A stretch of DNA of 64,000 nucleotides from Flectonema sp. DT1601 (GCA_964019425.1 OZ025833.1:248001-312000); one strand, 5' to 3'. Positions 54,243 through 63,488 are shown, numbered from the stretch's first letter. Numbers and translations: made by a program. Notes: generated by a model from the sequence alone, not told the origin.

Positions 54243-57200
54243 CTAGCGCCTTCCCCCTTTCGACGAGAAGTCCAGGACCCTTCGCGTTGGATCCCCTTCT
54301 CTCTCCCTCATCTCTCCTTGGGTGCTTTTCTCACTCTGTGACGACGACCTTGTGACCAACTCTGCTCCTGCCACACCTTGTCCGTCTCGTTCCGCCGGCT
54401 CCGGGCGTACGCCCGCGTCCGTGAACGAGGTCAGGGAGCCCGGGGGCCCGTGTGCGTACCCCATTGTGTCGGGTGTGTCTCCCTTACCTACCCGACGCAG
54501 TGTGGGTTTCCTGTTGTAACTCCGCGGCGCCTGTTCCCTCGTGGTGCCCTCCACTGGCTCCGGTTCCTTCTGCTTGCGTCTCTTCCTCTTCGCTTTCCTG
54601 CTCGGGTCTGGGGAGAGAACCTCTATCCTCTCCCTCTCTTCTCCCTTCCTGTACCTCCTCCTCGCCTGCCGTTCACCTGAGCTCGGGGTGGACTCTCCCA
54701 TTTCCGCCTGCAACACCTGCGGACTTGGGTCCTCCTTTCCGGCCCCCTTTGCCCCCGTCTTTGCCTTCCGGCCTCTCGTGCGTCCCCTTCCCGTATTTGT
54801 CTTCGGCGACACACACTCCTCCCTCTCCTCCTCCATTCCCTTTCTGTACTTCGTCCTCCCTCTCGTGCTCGGTGTCGACACCGTGCCCGGCGATCTCTCT
54901 GCGTCTTCCCCGCTCCCGTCACTACCCACTGCGCGTGGTCCCATCTTCGCCCCCAAACTGGATCTCTCGGCCATTGGTTTTGTTTCGCCTGAGTTCACCA
55001 GCTTTGAAAGGGGCTCCGATTGGCCCTCCCGTCGTGTTTCCGCGTTCCCCCCTTCTGGGTGTAGTCCCAGCATCCAGGCCATCTGACCTGCGTTCCCCTC
55101 GGGCGCCGCTCCCTCTTCCCATTCCTGTTCATCGACCGTCATGGTCATTTGGGAGTCTGACGATCCCTCCTCCTCTGTGTCCGACTCTGCCACCTGGACC
55201 ACGTCCTCTGACGTCTCCTCGACGTACTGGACTACTGACCCTTCCGTCACATTTTCTCCGTCGACTTCCATCTCCGACTGTGAGTCTTCCAGGTCCTCCA
55301 ACCCCTCCACTCCGTCCATGCCGTCTGACGACGGTGGCTCTCCTGAGTGGTGGGACGTCTCGTCCAGCTCGTCCCCCTTCTCGGCTTGCAGGTCCTCGGC
55401 CAGGTGATGGTTTTCGCCTGAGGTCTCTGCTGCCGACGGGTCTACTGACTGGTCCCTTTCGTCCGTCTGTTCTTCCGCTTCCATGTCCGACGTCCCTGGA
55501 CTCCCCAAGGAGCCTCCCGACATGGAACCGTTCCCTTCGTCCTGCCCTGTCGCTGGGGAGGATGATCTATCGTCATCTCCCTCCGACCCTTCCGAGCTCA
55601 ACTCCAGGACTCCCGCCTCTACCCTTTGCACGGCCCCCTTCGGGGTTGGGACCGGGCTCTGCTCGTCTCGGCCCTCTACCCTCGCGTCTTCTCCTTCCAC
55701 CGACTCTCGGCCGCCTGACGATCCCGTCCCCTCTTCTGTGTACTGGGGTTCCAGACGCAGTTGTCTTCCCTCCCACCGCACCGTGAAGGGACCCGTCTGT
55801 GTCCCGTGTCCCAGGCAGTTCTTTGCCCCCTCTGTGAAAACCTTCATCACGGCTTCCGTCACTGAGGTCGAGCCCTCCTTCGCCGCTTTTTCAGCCTCCT
55901 CCGTCGCGTGTGTTCTCATCCTCTCTGGCATCTCCACCAGCGTCGTACGCCTCCCCATCAACTCCGCCTCCTCCAGCACCTCTCTCTGGTCCGTCGACCA
56001 GTGTGTCGTGCTTCCTCGCAGCAGCAGGGATGCCTCCGCTGGGACGAGGCCTCCACACGCCTTGGCCGCTACCAGCCCCACCAGGGCTGCGAAGTATCGC
56101 CCCCAGTGTGTGTTTCCCGCTGGCAGGCCAGCTGACCATGTGCCCAACACCTCGAAACGGTGTGTGTCCAACCAGCTCGCCGCCGCCCCCAGACGGCCCG
56201 TTACCGGGTCTTCCTCGCATGCGTACACCAAGGTGTACCTCGTCCCTACTTCGCCAACCACCTCCCCCAGCAGGTGGGTTCGGAGGTATCCCTCCGCCTC
56301 CCCCTTGCTTGCGAAACTCTTGTGTCTCGCCGCCGCGTAGCCTGACACCATCGAGTTCGCCTCGTTCCAGCATTGGAACAGGCCTACCGCCCTGCCCCTC
56401 GCCACTGCGTACCACTTACGTGGGCTGACTCCCTCCGTGGCCCGGGTCGGTTCCCTGGTCTCCGGCTGCCACCTCTCTACGAACCTGTCCGCCTCCTTCC
56501 TGGAGGAGAAACTCTGGTGTGTCGCATTCGGGCACCCTTCCGTCTGTGCCTTCGCCTCCTCCCACGATGCATACACTCCCGGTTTCCATCCCACCGCCAC
56601 CGCATACAGCTTCTCCTCCTTCGACGGGGGGTCGGGGGATGGGGGCTCTTTTTCCTCGGGTTGTCCCACTTCCTGTGCTGGCTCGTCTCTCAGCCCTACT
56701 GCTTCCGCTCCTTGTGCTTCCGTCGTCTGCGCTTCCACCTGGGCTGGCGCTTCGGCTCGTGGTCTGTCTTCGCCTGATGCCGTCGACCCTCCTGGGAGCG
56801 ACTGGGATTCATCCGGTTCCGCCGCCTTTCCCCTCAATTGGGACAGCCCCAGATTCATCTCCAGCTCGATCACCAAGTAGTCGAGCCCGTCCTCCGAGAG
56901 TTCCACCGGCTCGTCCCATGCCGCCGATTCCGCTTCCCAGAGGGCCAGGTTCTCCACCCCTCGTGAGCTTTCCGTCACCTGGTGTTCTATCACCGACGGG
57001 AGCGCTACCAACTTCAGCGCCTCCTGCTGCTCGGCTCCCCACCCCTGCTGCGGTGTGACCACCTCGATCTGTGTCTCACCCCCCAGCAGTTGCGATCTCT
57101 CCCTGATCGCGTTGAGCCCTAGCAGCGCTGCCACGTACTCCGCAGTCGCTTCGTCCCATGTCGGTAGGCAGCCCGACCACGTGAACCTCCTGTCGAGCGT

Positions 57201-60200
57201 TCCCATGTGTATCAGGCATGCTGCCGCCCCCAGCTTCTCCATCTCCGCGTTCCAGACGCTCGATACCAGTAAGAGCAGCTTGCGCTGCGTCTGCCCCCCT
57301 ACTACTCGCGTCCGGAGGACACACTCCGCCTCTTCCCTGGACGTGTACCCCGCGGTGTCCTCCTCCGACGGCGGTGCCTCGCGTACCTCCATCCGGTCCT
57401 TGTTCGCCACCGGAATCCATCTCACCGGCACCCCGACGTCCTCTTGGGTCGATCCCTCCACCCTCGAGTAGACCACTACTACTGGTTTCGTCCCGTGGAT
57501 CTCCTCTGTCGACACTTGGCTTATTGCCTTGTCGTCTTGCTTCTGCCAGCCTACTCCGTCCCACGTGTATGACACGTAATGCCCCGCGTTGTCACTCCCG
57601 AGGTGTGCGATCGCTCCCGTTTGCTGGTACGTCATCACCCTCTCCCCGACCTGCACCTGGAAGCGCTCTTCCCATCCCAAGGACCCTTGCGTGTCCTGCT
57701 TTTCTCTCTGGAAGATCAAGGAGCTTGGGAGCGAGGCGAAACTCTCTTCCAGCGTGGCCTCATTGCTGCCGCACAGCTTCTCGCAGGACCGCTCGACTCT
57801 CTCCTTCGTCGGCTGAAGCCTCACTTGTGGTGTACGGCCACACAGTGGGATCAGCGTCAACTCATCCGTCGATCCGGAGGCGTCCGCACATCCCGTGCAG
57901 ACCAGCTGTTTCAGCTGTACTGCCGAGAACAACGGTTCGCACACCTCTTTCTTCTCCTCCAACAGGGCGTCTACTATGGACGTCAGGGTTCCTACTACCT
58001 CCCCCTGCCGCCTGTCTTGTAGCGGGTCGAACATCTCGGACAGCTTCTCCAGGCACTCTCCACTCCCTTTGACCACTCCACTCAGGAGGCCCGACATCCC
58101 CACTTCCTCCTTCCCCGTCAGCACTTGTGTCAGTGCCGTGCCCTTCAGCAGGCACTGTACGGACGCGTTGAGGTAGCAGGAGTTCCCGATGTTCGGCAAA
58201 CCCCTCATCGTCGGGGGCGGTCCTGCCGACTGTCGCATTACTTCCGGCTGCTGGATCTCTTCCGTTTCCGCTCTCGGTCTTGGTTCTCTCTCTTGTGATG
58301 TCGGCTTCTCCGTCATCTCGGGCGGCGGTTTCGTCCTTGGCAATGGGTTCACTGAGTCCATCGCCACCGACGCCTCCCTCGCTCTCAGTGCTTCCGCCGT
58401 CGCCACTACCACCGATGTCGAGATCCTCCTCGCCATCTCCCCCGCGATCTCCCGGTGTGGCACCGTCGAGTTCGTTGCGCAGATCTGCACCAACTTCTTC
58501 AGGGTCCCCACTGCTTCCCGTCCCATCCCTCCGTACGCTTCCAGCGCAATTGTCGAGAAATTAATCCCGTGTTTCGTGCACTGCTCCGCGTACTTGTTCC
58601 CTTTCAGGGACTCTGCTTCTCTCGCGGCTTGCCCCGGGGTTTTATACAATTTAATTTTCCCCGGGTTTACCACTGTGATGTCGAAGGCTCTGCCTCTCCC
58701 CTCCCTCAGCCCCTCTTGGCAGTACCAGTCCCCCGGTCTCTGCTTGTTGGGTCCCAGTAGGTGGCTGGGTTCTCTCAGCAGCGGCAATCCCGCCTGCTTA
58801 AAGATGGAGATGAACTCCTCCTTCACCCTCTCGTGTCGCTGGTGCACGTGGCCGTTTTTGATACAGATTGAGGCATGGTATCCCTGCCTATCCTGTGGGC
58901 CTGAGCATATCCTGCATACTGCCCCTTCCGCGAACAGCGCTGCGCCCAATCGCATCCCACATGCGATCCTGAACGTCTCTGGGTCCATCGCGCACTCTTC
59001 ATCTGCTTGTTGCAGCCATGCGCTCGCCTTATCCATGCGCAGGGAGAGCAGCCTCCCTTTATCGCGCGGGTCATTCGCCCCCGCCAGCAGGCAGTCTCTC
59101 TTGACCTGGTCCAGTTTCGCCGAGGACAGCCTCTGGGGGTTCGGCCCCGGCCCGTCTTCTTCTATCCTTAGCTCCTCCGGGAGGGCGAGGTTCAACCCCT
59201 TCTTCAGTGCTGGCATCAGCACCCCCTTGAACCCCTCCCACAGTGACTTGCTCACCCCTTGGACTAATTCCAGGGATCCCAATAGTGCTGCTCCCCTGTG
59301 CTCTGCACATGACCGCAGCCCCAATCCCCCCATCCGGGTCGGCAGTTGTGCTTGCATCCACTTTGGCCCCTCCAGTGTCAGGCCCAACACTCGGCTCGCC
59401 GTGGACCTCATCAGCTCGTCCACCTTCCGCATCGAGGTGTCCATTTTCCCATGCGTGCAGCATCGCATCAGGTGGGTCACCTTGCAGAAGCCCATGCATT
59501 GCCTTAGGAGCACCATGGCCACCTGCCGGTCCTGCAGGTCTGCTAGCAGCTCCGCTTTCTTCTCCAGCTGCGCCACCTTCCTGTCGACGAACTCCTGGCA
59601 GTGTTCCTCCGTCCCGAACGGTGCCCCCAGGAAGTCCCCGTTGTACAGTGGGGGTCTCATCCCTTCCAACCCCCACCCCAAGGGCAGGGTGTTCTGGGCT
59701 GAGTCGAGCACGTGCGTCTGGCACTTGTCCGGCCTCAGCGTCAGCCCCAGCTCCGCCGTCTCCTTCTGCAGGATTTGGAGGGCCTTGTCTACCTGTTCCA
59801 GGGTGCCCGCCACCAGCCCATCGTCCAGGTAGAAGCACGCCAACTCCGGCTTCGCCTCCAACACCTTCTGCAGCGCCGGCTTGATTGCCAGCGAGAACAG
59901 CAAGGGACCCAACGGGTCCCCCTGCTGAGCGCCCTCCTCCGAGCTCAGCCTCTCGTCCCCAAACAGCAACCACGTCGGCGCTCCGTAACACCAGCTGACC
60001 CAGCTCTCCAGCAGGGTATCCCTCGTCGAATCCAGGAACGCCCCCCTCTTCACGCAGTTGAAGGCGTTCGAGAAGTCTATCTTCACGAACACTTTCTGTG
60101 ACGAGAGCGCGTGCTCCGCGCGGAACTCATGCAGGGTGTGCACCGCCGCCTCCACTCCCCCCGACACCGCTACTCCCAGCTGTCTCACTTCTAGCAACGA

Positions 60201-62765
60201 GCTCCTCGCCTGGGACCTATATGCCCCGCACAGGATCTTCGCCACCAGCCGCCTCCATGTTTCCCCCACCGCGACTGGCCGGTGCTCCCCCGGCTTCCCT
60301 TCTTTCTCCAGCGCCGTCAGGTTCGCCCCCGCCAGCAGCGGCGCTACTTCCCGCGGCGCCCTCCCGTTCGCCAGAATCCTCACCACCTCCGTGATCGAGG
60401 CTACCAGCCCCGGCACCTCACCCCGCTCCACCACGTCCTTCAGGTGTTGCGGCGCGAGGCCCGAAGGCCCTCCACTCGACCCCCTGTGGAAGGAGCGTAG
60501 GCATGCTAGCAGCTCCACCTCTGCTATCTGCACCTCCTGCCCTGCCGTGGCCGATGGGGGTCCGCTCGCCCTCGGGTGTAGGGTGCGCATCTGCTCCAGC
60601 ACCTTCTCGGTTCGTTCTGCTGGCGGCGGCGCGTCTAGGGCCGAGATCGCCTGTGACAGGCAACCCTCCCTCGCTAGCGACGTGGCCCTGTCGTTCCTTC
60701 CTTTTTGCCCCGCCTCTTTCACTGCTGGCCTTCCCGTCGCCTTGCGGGGGGCCGCCGCTTTCCACAGTCCCTCAAATTCCCCCCGAATCCATGCTTGCAG
60801 GTCGTCGACCGCCCCTGTCAGATCGCTGGTCGACAACCTCCTACCCCCCCTCCGTATCCTCCGCAGTGTACATGTCGGGAGCATCAAGAGCAGCTTCCAT
60901 GCCCACTCATCGTTCCGCTCCACGACTAGGTCGAGCGACAGCTTGAGTGCTCGCCCCAGATGATGCAACAGGGACACCGGCAGCTTCTTCGCTATCGGCC
61001 TCCTCCTGCTGGCTATTTCCTCCAAAGAGGGGAAGCTCTGGCTCTCCAGCACCCGCTTCCGGAACGCCGTGTACACGTCCCCCAGTTGGACCTTCTGCAG
61101 TTTCTCACTGCACCCCGGATGCATCGGCTGGTCCTGCCCGATGATCCCACAGCACACCGGACATTCCCGGAGGCCTAGCCTCGCCAACTGTCCATGCGTC
61201 AGCGGGTTGCCACTGAATGCGTGCTCGTCCACGTGTCTTAGGAGCTCCGCCCACTCCTCGAAGCCTCCCTTGTGTTTCGGGCACTCCGCTTGGGGGCACT
61301 CGTGCCGCTGGGCCTGTCGGGAGGCTGTCTGCAGCACTGCCGGCTCGCCTCCTGCTGCTTGCGACAGCGGGCCTGGCGACACTAACTCCAACCTCCGGGC
61401 GCTCTGTAGCAGCCGCGCGACGCAGTCCTCGGATGCCTCCACTGGGTCGTAGTGGCACCCGTTTTGCAGGGTCAAGACCAGCGTCCGCTTCGGGTCCGAT
61501 GGCCCTTCCACCACCAGCGTTTCCGTCCTCACCACGACGACGAAGCGGCACTGTAGGTCCTCTGCCATGACCTGTAGGGCCAATGCATCGCCCCAGCATC
61601 CATCCTCTTCCAACGCCCTCGCATATACTCCGAATGCGTCCGCGTCCTGGAAGAAGACCTCGAACCTTTCCCTGTTCTTGGTCAGGTATCCTGCCGTTCT
61701 CCTGCGGAGCTCTCCATGTCTGCCCTTCCACCCCTCTGGCGTCTCTAGGAGTTGGCACACACTCCTGAACAGGCAATTCCCATCCCCAATCACCCGGAAT
61801 ACTTTTGCTCCCTCGCACTTCAGGCTTGCCAGTTCCGGCGTGGGTCCCGTCGCTACCCCCAGCCGTCCCTTGAGGTCCAACATCTCCCGACACCTCACTG
61901 TCTGGTGCACCAATCCGGTACTCAGCTCCCCGCAGGCCTTGCAGATCTGCTTTCCGAGTCTGTCGGATGCCATCTGGGCCGTTACCTCCCCCGGTACCAC
62001 TCCCTTCAGGTGTTGTTTGAAGTGGTACTCTAGGTCACCCCTCACCCAGACGCTGCACCCCACCACCGGGCACTTCGTCCTCTCCTTGCTTTGCCCTCCT
62101 CCTGCCAGGTCTGACGGCCTCGCATACCATGGTCTGGGCTCCGCCTTGTGCCCTCCTGGCTTTGTCCAGTCCCTTTCGGGCCCTGCCCGTCGCTTCTTCG
62201 GTGTCTCCGCCTTGTTCTTCCTTGGCCTCTCTGTCTCCGCGCGGAACCTCTCTCGCCTGGCGTGGAACTTCTCCAACTCTCCCGCCCACCGCTCCCACCT
62301 CTCCTGCCGTTCCTTCAGCAGCTTCCTCCTCCTCCTTTCCAGCCGCCTTGCCGCCTTGGACGCCACTTTCGGGGACGCCCTCTTCAGGAGCTCCCTTCCT
62401 CCCTTGTCTGGAGGTGGCTTTGGGTGGTCTCGCCTCACCCGGTTCCCGGCCGTTTCCGTTCCCCTCCGCGGGACCCACACCCCCTCTCGTCCATGTTGGA
62501 AAGCGCGTCCGCTTGCCGTATTGTTGGGGCTGTTTGAGCTGTTGGGGGTTATAAATGGGTGCGGGGGGATCGGGCGTGTTACGCGTCGGCTGATGCGCGA
62601 TGAAAACAGTGGGCCTTTGTCCAGCGTTGTGAAAAGAGGGGTGTGCCATCCGCCTGGCACTGGGGCTAACCTCTGCTTACCCACTCCGGACGTCTGTTGC
62701 GCCCTCGTTCCACTTAGTAGTGCCCACAGCAGCACGTACCCACACAGTAACATTGTTTTCTCCAT
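54243..62765 (-). CDS. LINE polyprotein: zinc fingers, OTU protease, RT, CCHC-REL endonuclease, USP deubiquitinase, RNase H-like/HBD segments
   Basis: 2,840 residues from ATG 62763-62765. Domains in order: signal-peptide-like start (1-23); basic helix (about 130-190); C2H2-like finger CPVVGC...H...H (about 230-255) and a CKACG Cys cluster (about 275); OTU cysteine protease with GDGNCLFRS (about 328) and the His of NGCHYDPV (about 437); a second Cys/His-rich region (490-545); reverse transcriptase with GGPSGLAPQHL (767), FVKIDFSNAF, QQGDPLGPLLF and catalytic YLDDG (979); CCHC CRIC...H...C (1286-1305); restriction-like endonuclease RPGDW...FDITVVNP (1345-1365); USP with Cys box GLPNIGNSCYLNASVQCL (about 1528) and His box GHYVSYTWDG (1732) ending VVVVYSR; an RNase H-like segment with TAEYVAALLGL (1878); two hybrid-binding/viroplasmin-like repeats KLYAVAVGWKPGVYASW (2058) and KWYAVARGRAVGLFQCW (2123); another degenerate RNase H-like segment (2180-2300); an acidic Ser-rich tail; and basic RGR/KRKRRK repeats. 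RT, endonuclease, OTU and USP catalytic motifs all look intact. Confidence 0.9.
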   Translation of the reverse strand: MEKTMLLCGYVLLWALLSGTRAQQTSGVGKQRLAPVPGGWHTPLFTTLDKGPLFSSRISRRVTRPIPPHPFITPNSSNSPNNTASGRAFQHGREGVWVPRRGTETAGNRVRRDHPKPPPDKGGRELLKRASPKVASKAARRLERRRRKLLKERQERWERWAGELEKFHARRERFRAETERPRKNKAETPKKRRAGPERDWTKPGGHKAEPRPWYARPSDLAGGGQSKERTKCPVVGCSVWVRGDLEYHFKQHLKGVVPGEVTAQMASDRLGKQICKACGELSTGLVHQTVRCREMLDLKGRLGVATGPTPELASLKCEGAKVFRVIGDGNCLFRSVCQLLETPEGWKGRHGELRRRTAGYLTKNRERFEVFFQDADAFGVYARALEEDGCWGDALALQVMAEDLQCRFVVVVRTETLVVEGPSDPKRTLVLTLQNGCHYDPVEASEDCVARLLQSARRLELVSPGPLSQAAGGEPAVLQTASRQAQRHECPQAECPKHKGGFEEWAELLRHVDEHAFSGNPLTHGQLARLGLRECPVCCGIIGQDQPMHPGCSEKLQKVQLGDVYTAFRKRVLESQSFPSLEEIASRRRPIAKKLPVSLLHHLGRALKLSLDLVVERNDEWAWKLLLMLPTCTLRRIRRGGRRLSTSDLTGAVDDLQAWIRGEFEGLWKAAAPRKATGRPAVKEAGQKGRNDRATSLAREGCLSQAISALDAPPPAERTEKVLEQMRTLHPRASGPPSATAGQEVQIAEVELLACLRSFHRGSSGGPSGLAPQHLKDVVERGEVPGLVASITEVVRILANGRAPREVAPLLAGANLTALEKEGKPGEHRPVAVGETWRRLVAKILCGAYRSQARSSLLEVRQLGVAVSGGVEAAVHTLHEFRAEHALSSQKVFVKIDFSNAFNCVKRGAFLDSTRDTLLESWVSWCYGAPTWLLFGDERLSSEEGAQQGDPLGPLLFSLAIKPALQKVLEAKPELACFYLDDGLVAGTLEQVDKALQILQKETAELGLTLRPDKCQTHVLDSAQNTLPLGWGLEGMRPPLYNGDFLGAPFGTEEHCQEFVDRKVAQLEKKAELLADLQDRQVAMVLLRQCMGFCKVTHLMRCCTHGKMDTSMRKVDELMRSTASRVLGLTLEGPKWMQAQLPTRMGGLGLRSCAEHRGAALLGSLELVQGVSKSLWEGFKGVLMPALKKGLNLALPEELRIEEDGPGPNPQRLSSAKLDQVKRDCLLAGANDPRDKGRLLSLRMDKASAWLQQADEECAMDPETFRIACGMRLGAALFAEGAVCRICSGPQDRQGYHASICIKNGHVHQRHERVKEEFISIFKQAGLPLLREPSHLLGPNKQRPGDWYCQEGLREGRGRAFDITVVNPGKIKLYKTPGQAAREAESLKGNKYAEQCTKHGINFSTIALEAYGGMGREAVGTLKKLVQICATNSTVPHREIAGEMARRISTSVVVATAEALRAREASVAMDSVNPLPRTKPPPEMTEKPTSQEREPRPRAETEEIQQPEVMRQSAGPPPTMRGLPNIGNSCYLNASVQCLLKGTALTQVLTGKEEVGMSGLLSGVVKGSGECLEKLSEMFDPLQDRRQGEVVGTLTSIVDALLEEKKEVCEPLFSAVQLKQLVCTGCADASGSTDELTLIPLCGRTPQVRLQPTKERVERSCEKLCGSNEATLEESFASLPSSLIFQREKQDTQGSLGWEERFQVQVGERVMTYQQTGAIAHLGSDNAGHYVSYTWDGVGWQKQDDKAISQVSTEEIHGTKPVVVVYSRVEGSTQEDVGVPVRWIPVANKDRMEVREAPPSEEDTAGYTSREEAECVLRTRVVGGQTQRKLLLLVSSVWNAEMEKLGAAACLIHMGTLDRRFTWSGCLPTWDEATAEYVAALLGLNAIRERSQLLGGETQIEVVTPQQGWGAEQQEALKLVALPSVIEHQVTESSRGVENLALWEAESAAWDEPVELSEDGLDYLVIELEMNLGLSQLRGKAAEPDESQSLPGGSTASGEDRPRAEAPAQVEAQTTEAQGAEAVGLRDEPAQEVGQPEEKEPPSPDPPSKEEKLYAVAVGWKPGVYASWEEAKAQTEGCPNATHQSFSSRKEADRFVERWQPETREPTRATEGVSPRKWYAVARGRAVGLFQCWNEANSMVSGYAAARHKSFASKGEAEGYLRTHLLGEVVGEVGTRYTLVYACEEDPVTGRLGAAASWLDTHRFEVLGTWSAGLPAGNTHWGRYFAALVGLVAAKACGGLVPAEASLLLRGSTTHWSTDQREVLEEAELMGRRTTLVEMPERMRTHATEEAEKAAKEGSTSVTEAVMKVFTEGAKNCLGHGTQTGPFTVRWEGRQLRLEPQYTEEGTGSSGGRESVEGEDARVEGRDEQSPVPTPKGAVQRVEAGVLELSSEGSEGDDDRSSSPATGQDEGNGSMSGGSLGSPGTSDMEAEEQTDERDQSVDPSAAETSGENHHLAEDLQAEKGDELDETSHHSGEPPSSDGMDGVEGLEDLEDSQSEMEVDGENVTEGSVVQYVEETSEDVVQVAESDTEEEGSSDSQMTMTVDEQEWEEGAAPEGNAGQMAWMLGLHPEGGNAETRREGQSEPLSKLVNSGETKPMAERSSLGAKMGPRAVGSDGSGEDAERSPGTVSTPSTRGRTKYRKGMEEEREECVSPKTNTGRGRTRGRKAKTGAKGAGKEDPSPQVLQAEMGESTPSSGERQARRRYRKGEERERIEVLSPDPSRKAKRKRRKQKEPEPVEGTTREQAPRSYNRKPTLRRVGKGDTPDTMGYAHGPPGSLTSFTDAGVRPEPAERDGQGVAGAELVTRSSSQSEKSTQGEMREREGDPTRRVLDFSSKGGRR

Positions 62766-62768
62766 TCT

Positions 62769-62824
<56 letters not shown>

Positions 62825-62935
62825 ACTCTTCCTTTTCCGTTCTCTTCGCTGTGGATGATTTGTGTATGGAACCCGAAAAAAGACAATCGACTTACCTGCT
62901 CTTCTCCTTGTTAGCCCTGTACGTGTGTGTGGAGT

Positions 62936-62979
<44 letters not shown>

Positions 62980-63488
62980 CTGGCTCGCGTATCCTCCGCT
63001 TTCCGAACTCTTCTGTCTATGCGGTCACCCCCGTACAGTTCCGACGCAGAATGGTAGTCACCACCACGGGCACCAAACAAAGCTAGTGAGAGAGTTCTTC
63101 CTTCTCCTCTCCCGCAGGCTGATTCGTAACGCTTTGTCTTAAAAAAGAGTTTTAACAGGAACAAAAAAAAGATATGCTCTGTTTGCAGGTCTTAAAAGCA
63201 AAGTTTAAACGAGAACAAGAAAAGATATGTTCTTCTCGCGCGCTGACTAGCGGAAGACCGTGTATCAAAGCAGAGTTTAAACAAGAACAAAAAAAAGGAT
63301 ATGCTCTTTTCGCTGTCTTAAAGCGGTGTTTAAACGAGAACAAGAAAGGATATGTTCTGTTCGTGCGATGTATTGCGGAAGACCGTGTCTCAGTGTAGTT
63401 TTAATGAAGAACAAAAGAAAAAATTTGTTCTGTTTGCGCGTTCACCAGCGGTCCAGTCTCCAGAAAAGATGAGAAGGACGTATGTGCT
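62766..63488 (-). other. LINE upstream region / 5' UTR with two poly(A) tracts
   Basis: On the minus strand, 50 A (62772-62821) end six bases before the ORF ATG, and a second run of 41 A (62939-62979) lies about 120 bases further upstream. Between them is a perfect splice-donor-like CAG|GTAAGT (about 62897), so an intron in the leader is possible. Further upstream is the tandem repeat at 63146-63441. The 5' limit is inferred from a possible target-site duplication only. Confidence 0.55.
63146..63441 (-). repeat. Dimeric tandem repeat, about 125-bp higher-order unit
   Basis: Five copies of a core like GTTTAAACGAGAACAAGAAA with GATATGTTCT start at about 63148, 63203, 63275, 63328 and 63398. 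Spacing alternates 55, 72, 53 and 70 bases: short linkers contain GTCTTAAA, long linkers contain GCGGAAGACCGTGT. So two monomer types form a dimer of about 125 bp, present about 2.5 times. It lies upstream of the LINE ORF in the position of a promoter-monomer array. Confidence 0.8.

Larger units (their letters stand above)
53455..63488 (-). mobile_element. Full-length non-LTR retrotransposon (LINE) with restriction-like endonuclease, OTU and USP domains
   Basis: About 10 kb on the minus strand: upstream region with tandem repeats and two poly(A) tracts (62766 to about 63488), one 8.5-kb ORF (54243-62765), a 730-base 3' UTR (53513-54242) and a poly(A) tail of 58 (53455-53512). The right end is set by a 13-base near match (11 of 13) to the sequence abutting the tail, and is tentative. 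The ORF is unbroken and a second copy of the 3' end is about 98 percent identical, so the family looks young. The element is strongly GC-rich compared with every host gene in the window. The enzyme set (RT, CCHC, PD-(D/E)XK endonuclease, no apparent APE) places it with LINEs of the R2/R4/NeSL/Dualen type rather than L1 or RTE. Confidence 0.85.

Noticed and set aside
54452-62937. Long plus-strand frames opposite the LINE ORF (for example 54452-55786, 58189-59832 and 61567-62937)
   Set aside because: They are Pro/Ser/Arg-rich shadows produced by the high GC content and lack recognisable domains, while the minus frame carries continuous known domains.
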